DNA from: Pantoea cypripedii
Lineage (GTDB): Bacteria; Pseudomonadota; Gammaproteobacteria; Enterobacterales; Enterobacteriaceae
DNA length: 64,000 nt
Assembly: GCF_002095535.1 (NCBI RefSeq)
Contig: NZ_MLJI01000002.1
Coordinates: 133,786-197,785, forward strand
Direction of reading: 5' to 3'
Position 1 is the first letter of the stretch. Each line of letters begins with the position of its first letter. A program made the translations under genes and the position numbers. A model generated the notes under the pieces. That model did no database searches and was not told the origin of the DNA. It saw only the letters and a program-made list of their open reading frames with translations. Below, piece by piece: positions 33,723 through 43,857 of the stretch.

Positions 33723-35003
33723 TTAGCTCCCCCAGCGACTGCGCAGATAATTGACCGCCTCTTGTGTCTGCGGCTGGTTTAGATAGTTTTCCCGGAACAG
33801 AATCGTGCCACTAATCTGTGGTACTGATTCATTCAAATCGAGTTGTTTTTTCAGTTCCGGTACACCGCCATTGACTGTCCAGTCGGGTTCATTTTTTGAC
33901 GGCTCTCCCACTTTGTAGAAGGCGACGCCGATATACAGCCGCGTATGGGTGGGTTTCACCACATTTGCCCACCAGTTTGCCAGCACATCATAACGGGCAG
34001 CCTGACGGGAGAAGGGCCAGTAAATTTGCGGGGCGATATAATCCAGCAATCCCATCTGTACCCAGCGGCGGGTATCGGCAAAAGCTTCGTCATAGGCCGC
34101 TGCGCCACGGGTATCGGAGCCTGCCGGGTCATGGGAAAGATTGCGCCACACGCCTGCCGGGCTGACACCGAATTCAACATTGGGTTTCAACTGTTTGATG
34201 GTACGCGATACCTGCTCAATCAGTTGCTGAGTATTGTGGCGCCGCCAGTCCGCTTTAGAAGCAAATCCCTGACCATAGGTTCTGAAGGTCTGGCTGTCGT
34301 TAAGAGTGGAGCCAGCCGATTCCGCATAGAAATAGTCATCAAACTGCACGCCATCAACCGGATAACGGGAAACCACTTCCGCAACGATACTGGTGATCCA
34401 GTCTCTGACTGCCGGAATGCCAGGGTCCAGCACAAAACGATCGCCTGCGGTCCGTATCCAGTCACGATGCAGCACAAATACGCTGGCAGGATTAAGTGAC
34501 AGTGTCGCGTTGAGTTCCGCGACGGTTGAGGGTTTGGTATTGACGGAGACCCGGTAGGGATTGAACCACGCGTGGACTTTCATGCCGCGTTTGTGCGCTT
34601 CATCCAGCATAAATTGCAGAGGGTCATAGCCAGGATCGGCACCAATTTTGCCAGTCAGCATATCTGACCATGGCAAAATTTTTGATGGCCACAACGCGGT
34701 GCCATCGGGTTTCACCTGGAAGAAAACGGTGTTGATGCCAAGGCTTTTTAGTTTATCCAGCTTGTCGGTTAGCGCCTGCTGTTGCTGGCTAATGCGACTG
34801 GCAGCACTGCTGGCATTGACGGAATTGACTGGCGGCCAGTCGAGACGGGAGACCGTCGCCAGCCAGACGCCACGCACCGGTTCCTGGCTCGCTATGGGGT
34901 GCTGTGCTGGCAGAGGTTGTTTCGCTGCGGAAGGAAACGGCGTAACCAGCGATTTCGGTGGTTCTGAAGAACAACTGGCCAGCAAAAGCGCGGTGGCGAC
35001 CAC
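33723..35003 (-). CDS. digH: DigH-type glycosyl hydrolase lipoprotein (YddW)
   Basis: At least 426 residues. Strong match to E. coli DigH, an outer-membrane lipoprotein that cleaves glycan strands denuded of stem peptides in septal peptidoglycan. Family blocks: MRGIWLATVSRLDWPPV as RGVWLATVSRLDWPPV, TVFFQVKPDGTALWPS, VDGVQFDDYFYAE with the catalytic acidic residues, and LDYIAPQIYWPFS. A lipobox LLASC lies near the N-terminus. The GTG at 35003 is the only standard start in frame, but the positively charged n-region (KKLGY) that should begin the signal peptide lies upstream of it, without an ATG, GTG or TTG (see findings). Confidence 0.88.
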   Translation of the reverse strand: MVATALLLASCSSEPPKSLVTPFPSAAKQPLPAQHPIASQEPVRGVWLATVSRLDWPPVNSVNASSAASRISQQQQALTDKLDKLKSLGINTVFFQVKPDGTALWPSKILPWSDMLTGKIGADPGYDPLQFMLDEAHKRGMKVHAWFNPYRVSVNTKPSTVAELNATLSLNPASVFVLHRDWIRTAGDRFVLDPGIPAVRDWITSIVAEVVSRYPVDGVQFDDYFYAESAGSTLNDSQTFRTYGQGFASKADWRRHNTQQLIEQVSRTIKQLKPNVEFGVSPAGVWRNLSHDPAGSDTRGAAAYDEAFADTRRWVQMGLLDYIAPQIYWPFSRQAARYDVLANWWANVVKPTHTRLYIGVAFYKVGEPSKNEPDWTVNGGVPELKKQLDLNESVPQISGTILFRENYLNQPQTQEAVNYLRSRWGS

Positions 35004-35155
35004 GTAGCCTAACTTTTTAACGAGAGTGGCGATGATAAGCTCCAGTGCTTTGCATTAATCGCGCGAAGAGCAACATTCTCTGACTCTCCGATTGAAAGTC
35101 AAGATGACTGACCCGCAACAGTTTCTGCCAAACCCCGATGCTCAAACTCTCTTGC

Positions 35156-35901
<746 letters not shown>

Positions 35902-35914
35902 AGGGTCTCCATAT

Positions 35915-35968
35915 GTATAGCAATTGCTTTACAAGCATCATACTCGGCTTGTAAAGCAATTGCTATAC
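35915..35968. promoter_or_regulatory. 22-bp perfect inverted repeat, probable operator of the TacA-type antitoxin
   Basis: Arms at 35915-35936 and 35947-35968 are exactly complementary, separated by 10 nt; the core word is AGCAATTGCTTTACAAGC. Each arm contains the palindrome AGCAATTGCT, so four RHH dimers could dock. It is centred about 40 bp upstream of the antitoxin start. Confidence 0.75.
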
Positions 35969-36002
35969 AACAGAACAGATTCATAGCTACGCCAAAGTGG
36001 CT

Positions 36003-36662
36003 TTAGCTCAGTAAACCGGCCCCGACGTTCACCGACAAGCCCAGAATCGCCAGATTGAAAACAAAGGAAATCACTGACTGCAGCAAGGTGATTTGCCGCA
36101 TGTCGGTGGTTCCGGTCGCCACATCGGCGGTTTGTGAAGCCACGGCGATGGTGAAGGAAAAATAGAGGAAATCCCAGTAGCCGGGTTCCTGCGGTTTTTC
36201 CGGGAAGATCATCGGTGTGACGTCTTTACTGCGGCGCAGGTAGTGATGATGGGCGTAATGCATGGCGAAGGCGGTGGGCAACAAGGCCCAGGAGACCACC
36301 AGCGTTGCGCCGGTCAGCAGCAAATGCATCGCCCGGGGTGTCCCGGAGAGGTGTTTAAGCGAGGGCAGTTCCAGCAGGATCGCCAGGATACTGACCAGGC
36401 AGCCGAGAGTCACCAGGCCCAGCACCAGCCCTGCGCTCTCATCCTGCATCCTGGCGATATGCGGGATATCTTCCACCCTGGTACGCAACATGCGGAACCA
36501 CATAAAAAACAGATAGAGCCATGCCAGCACATTCCAGCCGATCAGCAGTCGTTGCAGATAATCCAGTTGGGCAGGAAGGGCAAAATAGCACACCACGCCA
36601 GCCAGCATCGCGATCAGCAGGCGTGAGCGGGCGTGATAATAATTTCTGAAAGAAAAAGTCAT
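36003..36662 (-). CDS. DUF1345 family inner membrane protein
   Basis: 219 residues with about five hydrophobic helices. The family blocks include the RMLRTRVEDIPHIARMQDES loop, YWDFLYFSFTIAVASQTADV and the terminal SFVFNLAILGLSVNV. Function of the family is not established; it is common in enterics. It stands alone: 100 bp separates it from the TA operator region and from the M28 gene downstream. Confidence 0.85.
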   Translation of the reverse strand: MTFSFRNYYHARSRLLIAMLAGVVCYFALPAQLDYLQRLLIGWNVLAWLYLFFMWFRMLRTRVEDIPHIARMQDESAGLVLGLVTLGCLVSILAILLELPSLKHLSGTPRAMHLLLTGATLVVSWALLPTAFAMHYAHHHYLRRSKDVTPMIFPEKPQEPGYWDFLYFSFTIAVASQTADVATGTTDMRQITLLQSVISFVFNLAILGLSVNVGAGLLS

Positions 36663-36755
36663 GATGTGAGTGACTTAGCGATGGCACGATAGAATAACTG
36701 TAGACGCCCGAGACAGTTTTCTCCTCCCGCCGCATGGCGCAGCGGGCAGGGAGCA

Positions 36756-38408
36756 TCAGTGTCTGCCTGCCTGTAAAACCGTCAGGCTTTCCTCCAGCAA
36801 TTCCTCACCGCGCGCCAGCTGGCGCATATATTGCGTCTCCAGCATCAGCCAGTAGCGGTCACTGCAGTTCTCACGTCGGTGACCACTCAGCAACTGCATC
36901 CCCGGAAAGGCTCCACCGTGATAACTCAGGTCCGGATGATAATCATCACTGGCGCGATAACGCAGGCGATGCCAGAGGGCAATCGCAGCCTGCTGGCTCG
37001 CCGGGTGATGGGGTGAAGCACATTCGCGCTGCAATGCATCGAGCCATGTCGCCCAGGATTGCAGGGAAAACGCCGGATCGACTGCACCTTGCAACTGCGC
37101 CAGCGCATCGCTCAGCTGTTGCAGGTAATGCTGCGGGTCTGTCGGCAGCACATCCGCACTGAGCAGCTGCTGCAACCAGTGATAATGAATCTGCGCGTCA
37201 CGCAGCAGCAGGGCTTCATCCACTTTATCTTCGGTGTCCTCCTCGGTATGCCACCACCAACCGCCACCGCTGCCGGGCGACAGGGTGGTGCGTACCAGCG
37301 GGGTTTCACGCAGTGCGAAGTGCAGCGGGATGCTGACGCCCCAGAAGGATTGATCGGCACCTTTTCCGAGCGGCGTAATGCGCTCAGCGGCTTTACCGGT
37401 TACAGCGTACAGCGCCTGATTCAGCCAGGCGGGGGATTCGGCACCGCTGGCGTTGATTACCAGCTCACTGCCATCGACACAACCGGGAGAGTCAACATTG
37501 ATATGCGCCACGGCATGACGCAGCAGCGCTGTGCGATGGCTATCGGCATACCATGCCGAACCGCCATAACGGGCATTCGAATGCCCCGGCCACCAGGCAA
37601 TGCGCAGACCGCGCTGAAGCGGCGGCGGTGAGCGGGAAAATGCCAGGGCCATCGCCAGGCAGAGCGCGTTACCCGTCGCGTTGTCGGTGAGTCCCTGGTG
37701 CCATGAGTCGTAGTGAGACGAGAGCAGCACAAACTCATCGCTGCTGCCGGGAATGTCCACCACCGGCAATGAACAGCGCGCAACATGCTCACGGACTTCC
37801 GTGGTGATTGTCGCTCGCAGTGGCTGCTGTTGTAACCGGCTGAGCAGCGTCTGTCCCTGTTGCTGATTAATGGTGATAATCGGGATGGTGGGATAACGCA
37901 CGGCATCATCCGGCACCGGTGTGCCCCAGATCGGCCCGACCGTCTCCTCATGCAGCGCAGTTTCGGCGGATCCCCAGATGTGAATCAGTCCCGCGGCTCC
38001 TGCCTGCATCAGCCGTTGCACATAATCTTCAAAACCCTGATCGGCTACCACCAGTTTGCCACGGACCGATGCGGCCCACGCGGCAGAAGCCTTATCGGTG
38101 ACAAATGACATCGACTGGCGATCATAGAACAGTTCTGCTTCACAACCCTCAGGGCAATTGGCGGAGAACGAGCGGGTTTTGGCCTGAAACTGCATGGCAG
38201 GATAGGCTGGCAGAGTCAGGCTGGCGGACAGCGGATCACTCAGCCATAGCGCGCAGCTTTCACGCGTATAGGGGATGCCGTGTTGTTCCAGCAGCGCGCA
38301 CAGCACCTCTGCGCTGTGCTCGGCATCCTCACTACCGGAAAGCCGGTGCAGTGGGGCAAACGCCTCCAGCAATTGCCGCATGATGATTTGCCACTCACTG
38401 GGCTGCAT
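36756..38408 (-). CDS. M28 family zinc metallopeptidase
   Basis: 550 residues. The M28 zinc site appears in SSHYDSWHQGLTDNATGNALCLAMA near 225-250 (His and Asp ligands), with a PA-like insert before it (about 95-210). No clear signal peptide, so it seems cytoplasmic, unlike most secreted M28 aminopeptidases. It overlaps the binding protein gene by 14 nt and is the last gene of a three-gene operon with an M20 hydrolase. It presumably trims an imported peptide or amide; the substrate is unknown. Confidence 0.85.
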   Translation of the reverse strand: MQPSEWQIIMRQLLEAFAPLHRLSGSEDAEHSAEVLCALLEQHGIPYTRESCALWLSDPLSASLTLPAYPAMQFQAKTRSFSANCPEGCEAELFYDRQSMSFVTDKASAAWAASVRGKLVVADQGFEDYVQRLMQAGAAGLIHIWGSAETALHEETVGPIWGTPVPDDAVRYPTIPIITINQQQGQTLLSRLQQQPLRATITTEVREHVARCSLPVVDIPGSSDEFVLLSSHYDSWHQGLTDNATGNALCLAMALAFSRSPPPLQRGLRIAWWPGHSNARYGGSAWYADSHRTALLRHAVAHINVDSPGCVDGSELVINASGAESPAWLNQALYAVTGKAAERITPLGKGADQSFWGVSIPLHFALRETPLVRTTLSPGSGGGWWWHTEEDTEDKVDEALLLRDAQIHYHWLQQLLSADVLPTDPQHYLQQLSDALAQLQGAVDPAFSLQSWATWLDALQRECASPHHPASQQAAIALWHRLRYRASDDYHPDLSYHGGAFPGMQLLSGHRRENCSDRYWLMLETQYMRQLARGEELLEESLTVLQAGRH

Positions 38409-39198
38409 TCACCGGCTCCGTGCGCGTCACTTTCATCTCCAGGTCGCCAAAGTAATGCTGCTTCACTTTTTCCCAGGTGCCATCGGCCATCACTTTAGCC
38501 AGCCCGGCGTTAAGCAGTTTCTGCATCTTCTCATCACCTTTACGCACGCCATAAGCTGAGCCGATGCTGAACAGCAGGTCATCCCGCACTTCCGGGCCGA
38601 TCAGCGCGAAGTCTTTGCCTTCCGGTTTGTTGAGGAAACCGTACGTTACCGCCACGCCGGGACTCAGCGCACCATCAAGACGGCCCGCCGCCAAATCCTG
38701 ATAGATCACATCCTGATCGGGGTACATCACGATATCCACCCCTTTAGGAGCCCAGTATTTATTGGCGTACATCTCCTGGATAGATCCCTGCTGCACGGCG
38801 ATGCGTTTGCCCTGCAACGAGGCGGCGTCAGGCTGCAAGTTGCTGCCTTTATGCGCGACCAGTTTAGTGGGGATATGGTAGATGAAATCGCTGAAATCAA
38901 TCGATTTCTGGCGCTTCGCCGTGGCACCGAGCGGTGAGATAAAATCCACTTTGCGTGCCATCAGTGACGGAATTTCGGCATCGAAACTGCTCACCACATA
39001 TTCACACTTCACCTGTGCCGCTTTGCATACCGCGTTGGTGATGTCGATTTCAAAACCGGTTGGTGTCCCTGACGCATCACGGTACTGGAACGGGGGATAA
39101 CTCAGGTCTGCGCCCACGCGCAGGGTTTCACCGGCTGACCACGCCTGCGCACTCAGCGCCATCGTCATCATCGCTAACAGGGTTACAGCAGACTTCAT
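38395..39198 (-). CDS. Amino acid ABC transporter substrate-binding protein (HisJ/ArgT-like)
   Basis: 267 residues with a signal peptide ending near AWSA. SBP family 3 blocks: LRVGADLSYPPFQYRD, PTGFEIDITNAVCK, MARKVDFISPLGATAKRQKSIDFSDF. No permease or ATPase gene is in this operon, so it probably feeds an existing importer such as HisQMP or another lysine/arginine/ornithine-type system elsewhere. Its start overlaps the M20 gene stop (ATGA). Confidence 0.9.
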   Translation of the reverse strand: MKSAVTLLAMMTMALSAQAWSAGETLRVGADLSYPPFQYRDASGTPTGFEIDITNAVCKAAQVKCEYVVSSFDAEIPSLMARKVDFISPLGATAKRQKSIDFSDFIYHIPTKLVAHKGSNLQPDAASLQGKRIAVQQGSIQEMYANKYWAPKGVDIVMYPDQDVIYQDLAAGRLDGALSPGVAVTYGFLNKPEGKDFALIGPEVRDDLLFSIGSAYGVRKGDEKMQKLLNAGLAKVMADGTWEKVKQHYFGDLEMKVTRTEPVNAAQ

Positions 39199-40385
39199 TG
39201 GGATTCTCCAGCAGGATAGTGAACAGAACGCCAGGCGGTGAATTCATCACGTACCGCCTGCAAGGCCGCAGGGTCGAGCAAATCAAGCGCCGTCATCGCC
39301 ATGGCTTTGGCGGCATTCAGCATAGCTGCCATGCCAGCATCGGAACCGGCTGCGGCAGCAAATTCCGGCGTATGTGGCACCACATCGCCAATACGCAGGT
39401 AAGGGTGGATGGCGGCCGTGATTTGGCTGACATTGCCGATATCCGATGAACCCACGCCGCCACGCTCCGGCGGCGCTTCGGTAGTCAGTCCCAGCTGCTC
39501 CAGGTTGCGCTGAAACAGCCCGGCCAGCGCCAGATTGTTATTGCGTTCGGCATAGGTCAGCCCTTCTTCAATCTCCAGCCGTGCGCCGCTCATCGCCGCT
39601 GCTGCCGCTGCCGCTGCAAACACTTTCTGCCGGACAATCTGCAAACCACCCATGGTGGCCGCGCGCAGCAGAAATTTCGCTTCGGCATAGGCTGGAACGA
39701 TATTGGTCGCGCTGCCGCCATGGGTGATGATGCCGTGCACACGGATGTCATCGGTAAAGAACTGACGCAACGCATTCACGCCAACAAAGGTCTGAATCAC
39801 GCCGTCCAGCGCGCTGATACCCAAATGGGGGGCAGAGGCGGCATGTGCCGCTTTACCATAAAACTTAAACACGGCGTCGACGCAGGCCAGTGCGCCTCGG
39901 GTCACCATATTTTTCTCCCTGGGGTGGAACATCATGACGGCGTCTGCGCTGTCGAACAGCCCGGCGTTGGCCATGATAATTTTGCCGCCGCCTTCTTCCT
40001 CTGCCGGGGTGCCCATCACCTCCAGGCTACCGTGGGTCAGCGTGCCACTGTTCACCAGCGCCAGTGCTGCTGCCACTGAGGCGCTACCGATCAGGTTATG
40101 ACCGCAGGCATGGCCCAGTTCCGCCAGGGCGTCATATTCCGCCAGCAATACCAGACGAGGACCGGGTCGACCGGTATCGAAACGGGCGCAAAAGGCGGTG
40201 TCCAGACCCGCCACTGGCTGCGTCAGCGTAAAGCCCGCCGCCGCCAGCGGGGCCTGTAACCGCTGTGCTGCACGATGTTCATTGAAACTCAGCTCCGGAT
40301 CGCCGTGAATCTCACGCGCCAGCGTGCTCATCGCCGCGCTGCTCGCCTCTACAGCATAAATAATTTTTTGCTTTTGCTCAGTCAT
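39195..40385 (-). CDS. M20 family amidohydrolase (AbgB-like)
   Basis: 396 residues. M20D features: LAREIHGDPELSFNEHRAA at the N-terminus, AEYDALAELGHACGHNLIG near 88-106 with metal-binding Asp and His residues, GTPAEEEGGGKIIM with the catalytic Glu pair, and HGGSATNIVPAYAEAKFLLRA. It resembles the p-aminobenzoyl-glutamate hydrolase subunit B group that hydrolyses N-acyl or aminoacyl amides. First gene of the operon under a divergent LysR regulator. Confidence 0.88.
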   Translation of the reverse strand: MTEQKQKIIYAVEASSAAMSTLAREIHGDPELSFNEHRAAQRLQAPLAAAGFTLTQPVAGLDTAFCARFDTGRPGPRLVLLAEYDALAELGHACGHNLIGSASVAAALALVNSGTLTHGSLEVMGTPAEEEGGGKIIMANAGLFDSADAVMMFHPREKNMVTRGALACVDAVFKFYGKAAHAASAPHLGISALDGVIQTFVGVNALRQFFTDDIRVHGIITHGGSATNIVPAYAEAKFLLRAATMGGLQIVRQKVFAAAAAAAAMSGARLEIEEGLTYAERNNNLALAGLFQRNLEQLGLTTEAPPERGGVGSSDIGNVSQITAAIHPYLRIGDVVPHTPEFAAAAGSDAGMAAMLNAAKAMAMTALDLLDPAALQAVRDEFTAWRSVHYPAGESQ

Positions 40386-40407
40386 GGTGCAGTGCAGGCT
40401 CCATAAA

Positions 40408-40420
40408 CACCAAATTGGTG
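40408..40420. promoter_or_regulatory. LysR-type binding box
   Basis: CACCAA-A-TTGGTG is a perfect inverted repeat about 25 bp upstream of the M20 gene and 136 bp upstream of the lysR-type gene, within their shared 170-bp control region. Confidence 0.5.
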
Positions 40421-40555
40421 CGTGTAATTTATTGAATTAAATCCTGTTGTTCAGATATACCCCGCTTTATCACAAAAGCCCAATTGAGCTTTTTTATTGC
40501 TTGCGTCATCAACGCAAAAAATATTTTATGGATAGGAGAAAACAGGAAGGCAGAG

Positions 40556-41446
40556 ATGAACGAGAAAGACTGGCTGATTATTTTTACTGTCTGGCAGCAC
40601 CAGAACATCACGCGCGCGGCGCAGCAGCTGTATACCTCACAGCCCGCGCTGAGTTATCGGCTGAAGCAGATTGAGCGCAAACTCAATGTGCAGCTGTTTG
40701 AAGAAAGCGGTCGCAGCCTGATTTTCAGCGCCCAGGGACGTTATCTGGCGCAGCACGCCGATAAGATGTTGCAGGAATCGCAGCAGCTGCGGCAGACGCT
40801 GCACAGCCTCAGCCAGCCACGTCAGGGCGAGCTACGCATTGGTGTCACCAGCAACTTTGCTGCCTATCGGTTGCCTGAGATCCTGGCGCGGTTCAGCGAA
40901 CTGCATAGCGGCATCCGCGTCAATCTGGTCAGTGGTTTAAGCGAAGAGATGTATCAAAAACTCCAGCGTGACGAAGTGCATGCCGCACTGGTGAAAGATG
41001 ATTATCACTGGCGGGACGGTAAGCGGCTGGTGGATATTGATGATTATTGGCTGGTCAGCCAGCAGCCACTCGACCTGCAATTATTGCCGCAGCTGCCACA
41101 AATTCGTATCAATCATGGCGGCCATATCACTCATCTGATTGAGCGCTGGTGGAACGCCAATTTCACCCTGGCACCGCGCGTGGCAATGCAGGTGGATAAG
41201 CTGGAAGTGTGCCTGGCGATGGTGGAGCGTGGTCTGGGTTATGCGATTGTATCGAGCTATCAACCTCTGTCAGAACGGTTGTGGTGCCAGCCGTTGCAGG
41301 TAGCGGGGGAGACGCTGAAAAGCCGCACCTGGCTGTTGTATCAGCACGCCAGTCACGATGCCTCGGTGATTATGCCTTTCGTTGAAATGTTTGCTGATTT
41401 GAGTTTCGGGGAAGGGGAGCCATCCGGCTCCCGTCATGTTCAATAA
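40556..41446 (+). CDS. LysR family transcriptional regulator
   Basis: 296 residues from the ATG at 40556 (the open frame upstream lacks the family start). The helix-turn-helix is at about 2-60: WQHQNITRAAQQLYTSQPALSYRLKQIERKLNVQLFEESGR. The effector-binding domain follows from residue 90. It is divergent from the M20-SBP-M28 operon and presumably activates it in response to the imported compound. It ends exactly where the convergent chemoreceptor gene ends. Confidence 0.9.
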   Translation: MNEKDWLIIFTVWQHQNITRAAQQLYTSQPALSYRLKQIERKLNVQLFEESGRSLIFSAQGRYLAQHADKMLQESQQLRQTLHSLSQPRQGELRIGVTSNFAAYRLPEILARFSELHSGIRVNLVSGLSEEMYQKLQRDEVHAALVKDDYHWRDGKRLVDIDDYWLVSQQPLDLQLLPQLPQIRINHGGHITHLIERWWNANFTLAPRVAMQVDKLEVCLAMVERGLGYAIVSSYQPLSERLWCQPLQVAGETLKSRTWLLYQHASHDASVIMPFVEMFADLSFGEGEPSGSRHVQ

Positions 41447-42733
41447 TCACACATCCAGACGATGGATGACATTAACAAATTCGTGCACGCCGCGGTTTAT
41501 TTCGCGCAGGCTGCGCGAGAGGTCGCTGATTTTATCCTGCTCGGTCACCACAAAATGTTTGACCTCATCCAGCTGTTGATACATTTGCTGGATCAGACGC
41601 GCATTCTCTTCCACCACTTCAGTGATTTTTTTGGTGGCCGTTGAAGTTGAAGCCGCCAGTCGTCGCACCTCGCCCGCTACCACACTAAACCCGCGCCCGG
41701 CTTCGCCAGCCCGTGCCGATTCAATCGCCGCGTTCAGCGCCAGAATATTGGTTTGTGAGGCAATCAGGTTAATCGATTCCACCACTTCGCTGATGCTTTT
41801 GGCTGAGGCATTAAGCTGCGCACCGATCTCGGTGGCGGCATTGACCTGCTGCGCCACCAGCCCCGAGTTACGGACCGTTTCATCCAGCACTTCATTGGCG
41901 TTGTGGGTGATTTGCGAGGTTTGTTCCGAGGTGGTCACGGCGATATCCGCCACCCGTTTTGCGGCTTCAACACGGCTGGTGATATCTGAGGCAATTTTGA
42001 TGACTTTGTGCACCTTACCGTCCACGTCATAGACCGGGTTGTAGCTGGCTTCAAGCCAGATACGTTCACCGCTGGCCGTTTTGCGCTCAAAACGACCGAC
42101 AAAGTGCTGACCTTTGCTGATTTTTTGCCAGAAATCCGGATTCTCACGATAAAAATTGTCATAGCAGAAGATGCGATGGTGCTTGCCGACAATCGCGGAC
42201 AGCTGATAACCCATGTGGGTGAGGAAATTGTTGTTGGCGCCGATGATGTGGCCGTCGGGTGTGAATTCAATCACCGCCATCGAGCGGTCCAGCGCGGTGA
42301 TGACGGCTTCTTTTTGCTCCAGTTCCTGATGTCGTGCGGTGATGTCGGTGGCGACTTTAATCACCTTGTAGACTTTGCCTTTATCGTCGCTGACCGGAAA
42401 GTAGGTGGCACTGAGATAGAACCGTTGCTGCTGCTTATTGAAGCGTTCAAAAATGCCGGTGACCGATTCACCTGAAGCCAGCGTCTGCCAGAAGGTGCGA
42501 TAGTCCGACGACTGGCTGTAAACCGGGCTACAGAAAATCCGGTGATGTTTCCCCTGAATTTCGCTCAGGCTGTAGCCGGTAACCTCAAGAAACTGCGGGT
42601 TAGCGCTGAGTATTTCGCCATCAGGCAAAAACTCAATCCATGCCACATGCTGTTTGATCGCATTAATGTCCTTCACTATGTTGCCATCTTTGGAGAAATG
42701 CAGAGCAAGGCTCGATTTTTTCACACCAAACAT
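41447..42733 (-). CDS. Soluble PAS-PAS methyl-accepting chemotaxis-type protein
   Basis: 428 residues, no transmembrane segment. Two PAS domains with PAC ends (about 25-135, [12 protein letters not shown]; and 148-258, [12 protein letters not shown]), both with the [12 protein letters not shown] type motif, precede a MCP signalling hairpin with the tip [35 protein letters not shown] (about 325-360). PAS domains of this type often bind FAD or haem for redox or oxygen sensing. The layout is that of BdlA of Pseudomonas aeruginosa, which controls biofilm dispersal. It must interact with CheA/CheW encoded elsewhere. Confidence 0.9.
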   Translation of the reverse strand: MFGVKKSSLALHFSKDGNIVKDINAIKQHVAWIEFLPDGEILSANPQFLEVTGYSLSEIQGKHHRIFCSPVYSQSSDYRTFWQTLASGESVTGIFERFNKQQQRFYLSATYFPVSDDKGKVYKVIKVATDITARHQELEQKEAVITALDRSMAVIEFTPDGHIIGANNNFLTHMGYQLSAIVGKHHRIFCYDNFYRENPDFWQKISKGQHFVGRFERKTASGERIWLEASYNPVYDVDGKVHKVIKIASDITSRVEAAKRVADIAVTTSEQTSQITHNANEVLDETVRNSGLVAQQVNAATEIGAQLNASAKSISEVVESINLIASQTNILALNAAIESARAGEAGRGFSVVAGEVRRLAASTSTATKKITEVVEENARLIQQMYQQLDEVKHFVVTEQDKISDLSRSLREINRGVHEFVNVIHRLDV

Positions 42734-43022
42734 AAGACACCCCAGGAGGTTATCGCTATTCCGTTGAATAAGACGTATGCAGAGCCTTCTCTGGCTACGC
42801 CTGCTGGGGCGTAACTTTCATGGCGTGCTGCATGATTTTTCCCTGCCGGACATGACAGATGTCTCTTCTGCACATCGCTGTGCAGGCCGGGATAGTGTTG
42901 TCCTGACCAACCTGGTGTTTTTTGAAGCGAGCTAAGACAGACCTGTAAAAGTCTATGCTGTTTTAACTATCGGCAGAGCCGGCAAGAAGTTGAGAAAAGA
43001 TTGTGAGACAGTCATCAAAAAT

Positions 43023-43313
43023 TTAAGATCTCATGCGTTCGCTTGCCAGGTTATAAACATCACTACGTTCTCTTTTACCGACGGCTACTACCGCGATGAC
43101 CAATTGCATATCAATAACCTGGTAGACCAGACGGAAACCAGAAGCACGAAGTTTTATCTTGTAGCAGTCTTTTATTCCCCGTAGTTTTGCTGCGGGGATA
43201 TGCGGATTCTCACAACACTTTTTAAGTTTCTTTGCAAACTGTTGTTGAATCGTTTTGTCCAGTTTTTGCCATTCTTTGAGCGCATCTTGCCTGAATTTTA
43301 CGATATAGCTCAT
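43023..43313 (-). CDS. stbE: RelE/StbE family mRNA interferase toxin
   Basis: 96 residues. The RelE fold is shown by YIVKFRQDALKEWQKLDKTIQQQFAKKLKK, PAAKLRGIKDCYKIKLRASGFRLVYQV with basic catalytic residues and the late VAVGKRERSDVYNLA. RelE toxins cleave mRNA in the ribosomal A site. The start overlaps the antitoxin stop (ATGA at 43310-43313). Confidence 0.9.
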   Translation of the reverse strand: MSYIVKFRQDALKEWQKLDKTIQQQFAKKLKKCCENPHIPAAKLRGIKDCYKIKLRASGFRLVYQVIDMQLVIAVVAVGKRERSDVYNLASERMRS

Positions 43314-43561
43314 AAAAAACTATCCAGGTCCACATCCAGTAATGGCTGATTGTTGCGCTCATTAACCAGGTTGACCAGTTCATGGTCGTCCAGCGCATCG
43401 AGCATTTTTTCGTAAAGCTCAGCGGGTACACAATAAAATGCGGGTTGATTGCGGTTCAGTATAGCCACCGGAAAACCATCTCCGGCACTGACTGTTGCCA
43501 TCGGATTTTTCTTTAGTTCGCTAACGCTAGCGCTGGTATCACTCAGAATAATATGCGGCAT
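43310..43561 (-). CDS. stbD: Phd/YefM-type antitoxin (StbD/RelB)
   Basis: 83 residues from the ATG at 43561, which has an AGAGG site; an open extension upstream has none. SASVSELKKNPMATVSAGDGFPVAILNRNQPAFYCVPAELYE is the Phd/YefM/StbD DNA-binding fold and the acidic tail wraps the toxin. Controls its own operon, probably through the inverted repeat at 43584-43622. Confidence 0.9.
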   Translation of the reverse strand: MPHIILSDTSASVSELKKNPMATVSAGDGFPVAILNRNQPAFYCVPAELYEKMLDALDDHELVNLVNERNNQPLLDVDLDSFL

Positions 43562-43583
43562 ATGGGCCTCTTGTAATGACTGC

Positions 43584-43622
43584 TTAACAGGTCTCCAGAG
43601 TATCGAAGTCAAGACCTGTTAA
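43584..43622. promoter_or_regulatory. Inverted repeat upstream of stbDE
   Basis: TTAACAGGTCT (43584-43594) and AGACCTGTTAA (43612-43622) are perfect 11-bp arms with a 17-nt spacer, starting 23 bp upstream of the stbD start; probable antitoxin operator. Confidence 0.55.
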
Positions 43623-43857
43623 CAAGTTCCGGATGCGAAGGAATACCACATCTTGTTAGTTACAACAAACTATAGTGCATGAAAAAAATCACCCAAAAAA
43701 TTAAACACTGTGCCCCTCATTGTTTTCCAGGATACATAGCGAATCAAAGAGTTACAGTTTTGCTGTTCACTGCCTTAACCCGTTTATTCATCATTGTGAT
43801 TAGGGAGGATATTCTGAGATCCCGAGTTGTCTTTCATTTCCTGTGGACTGAAAATAA

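Noticed and set aside
37859..38559. Plus-strand frames across the M28 and binding protein genes
   Set aside because: Antisense shadows without any domain or translation signal.
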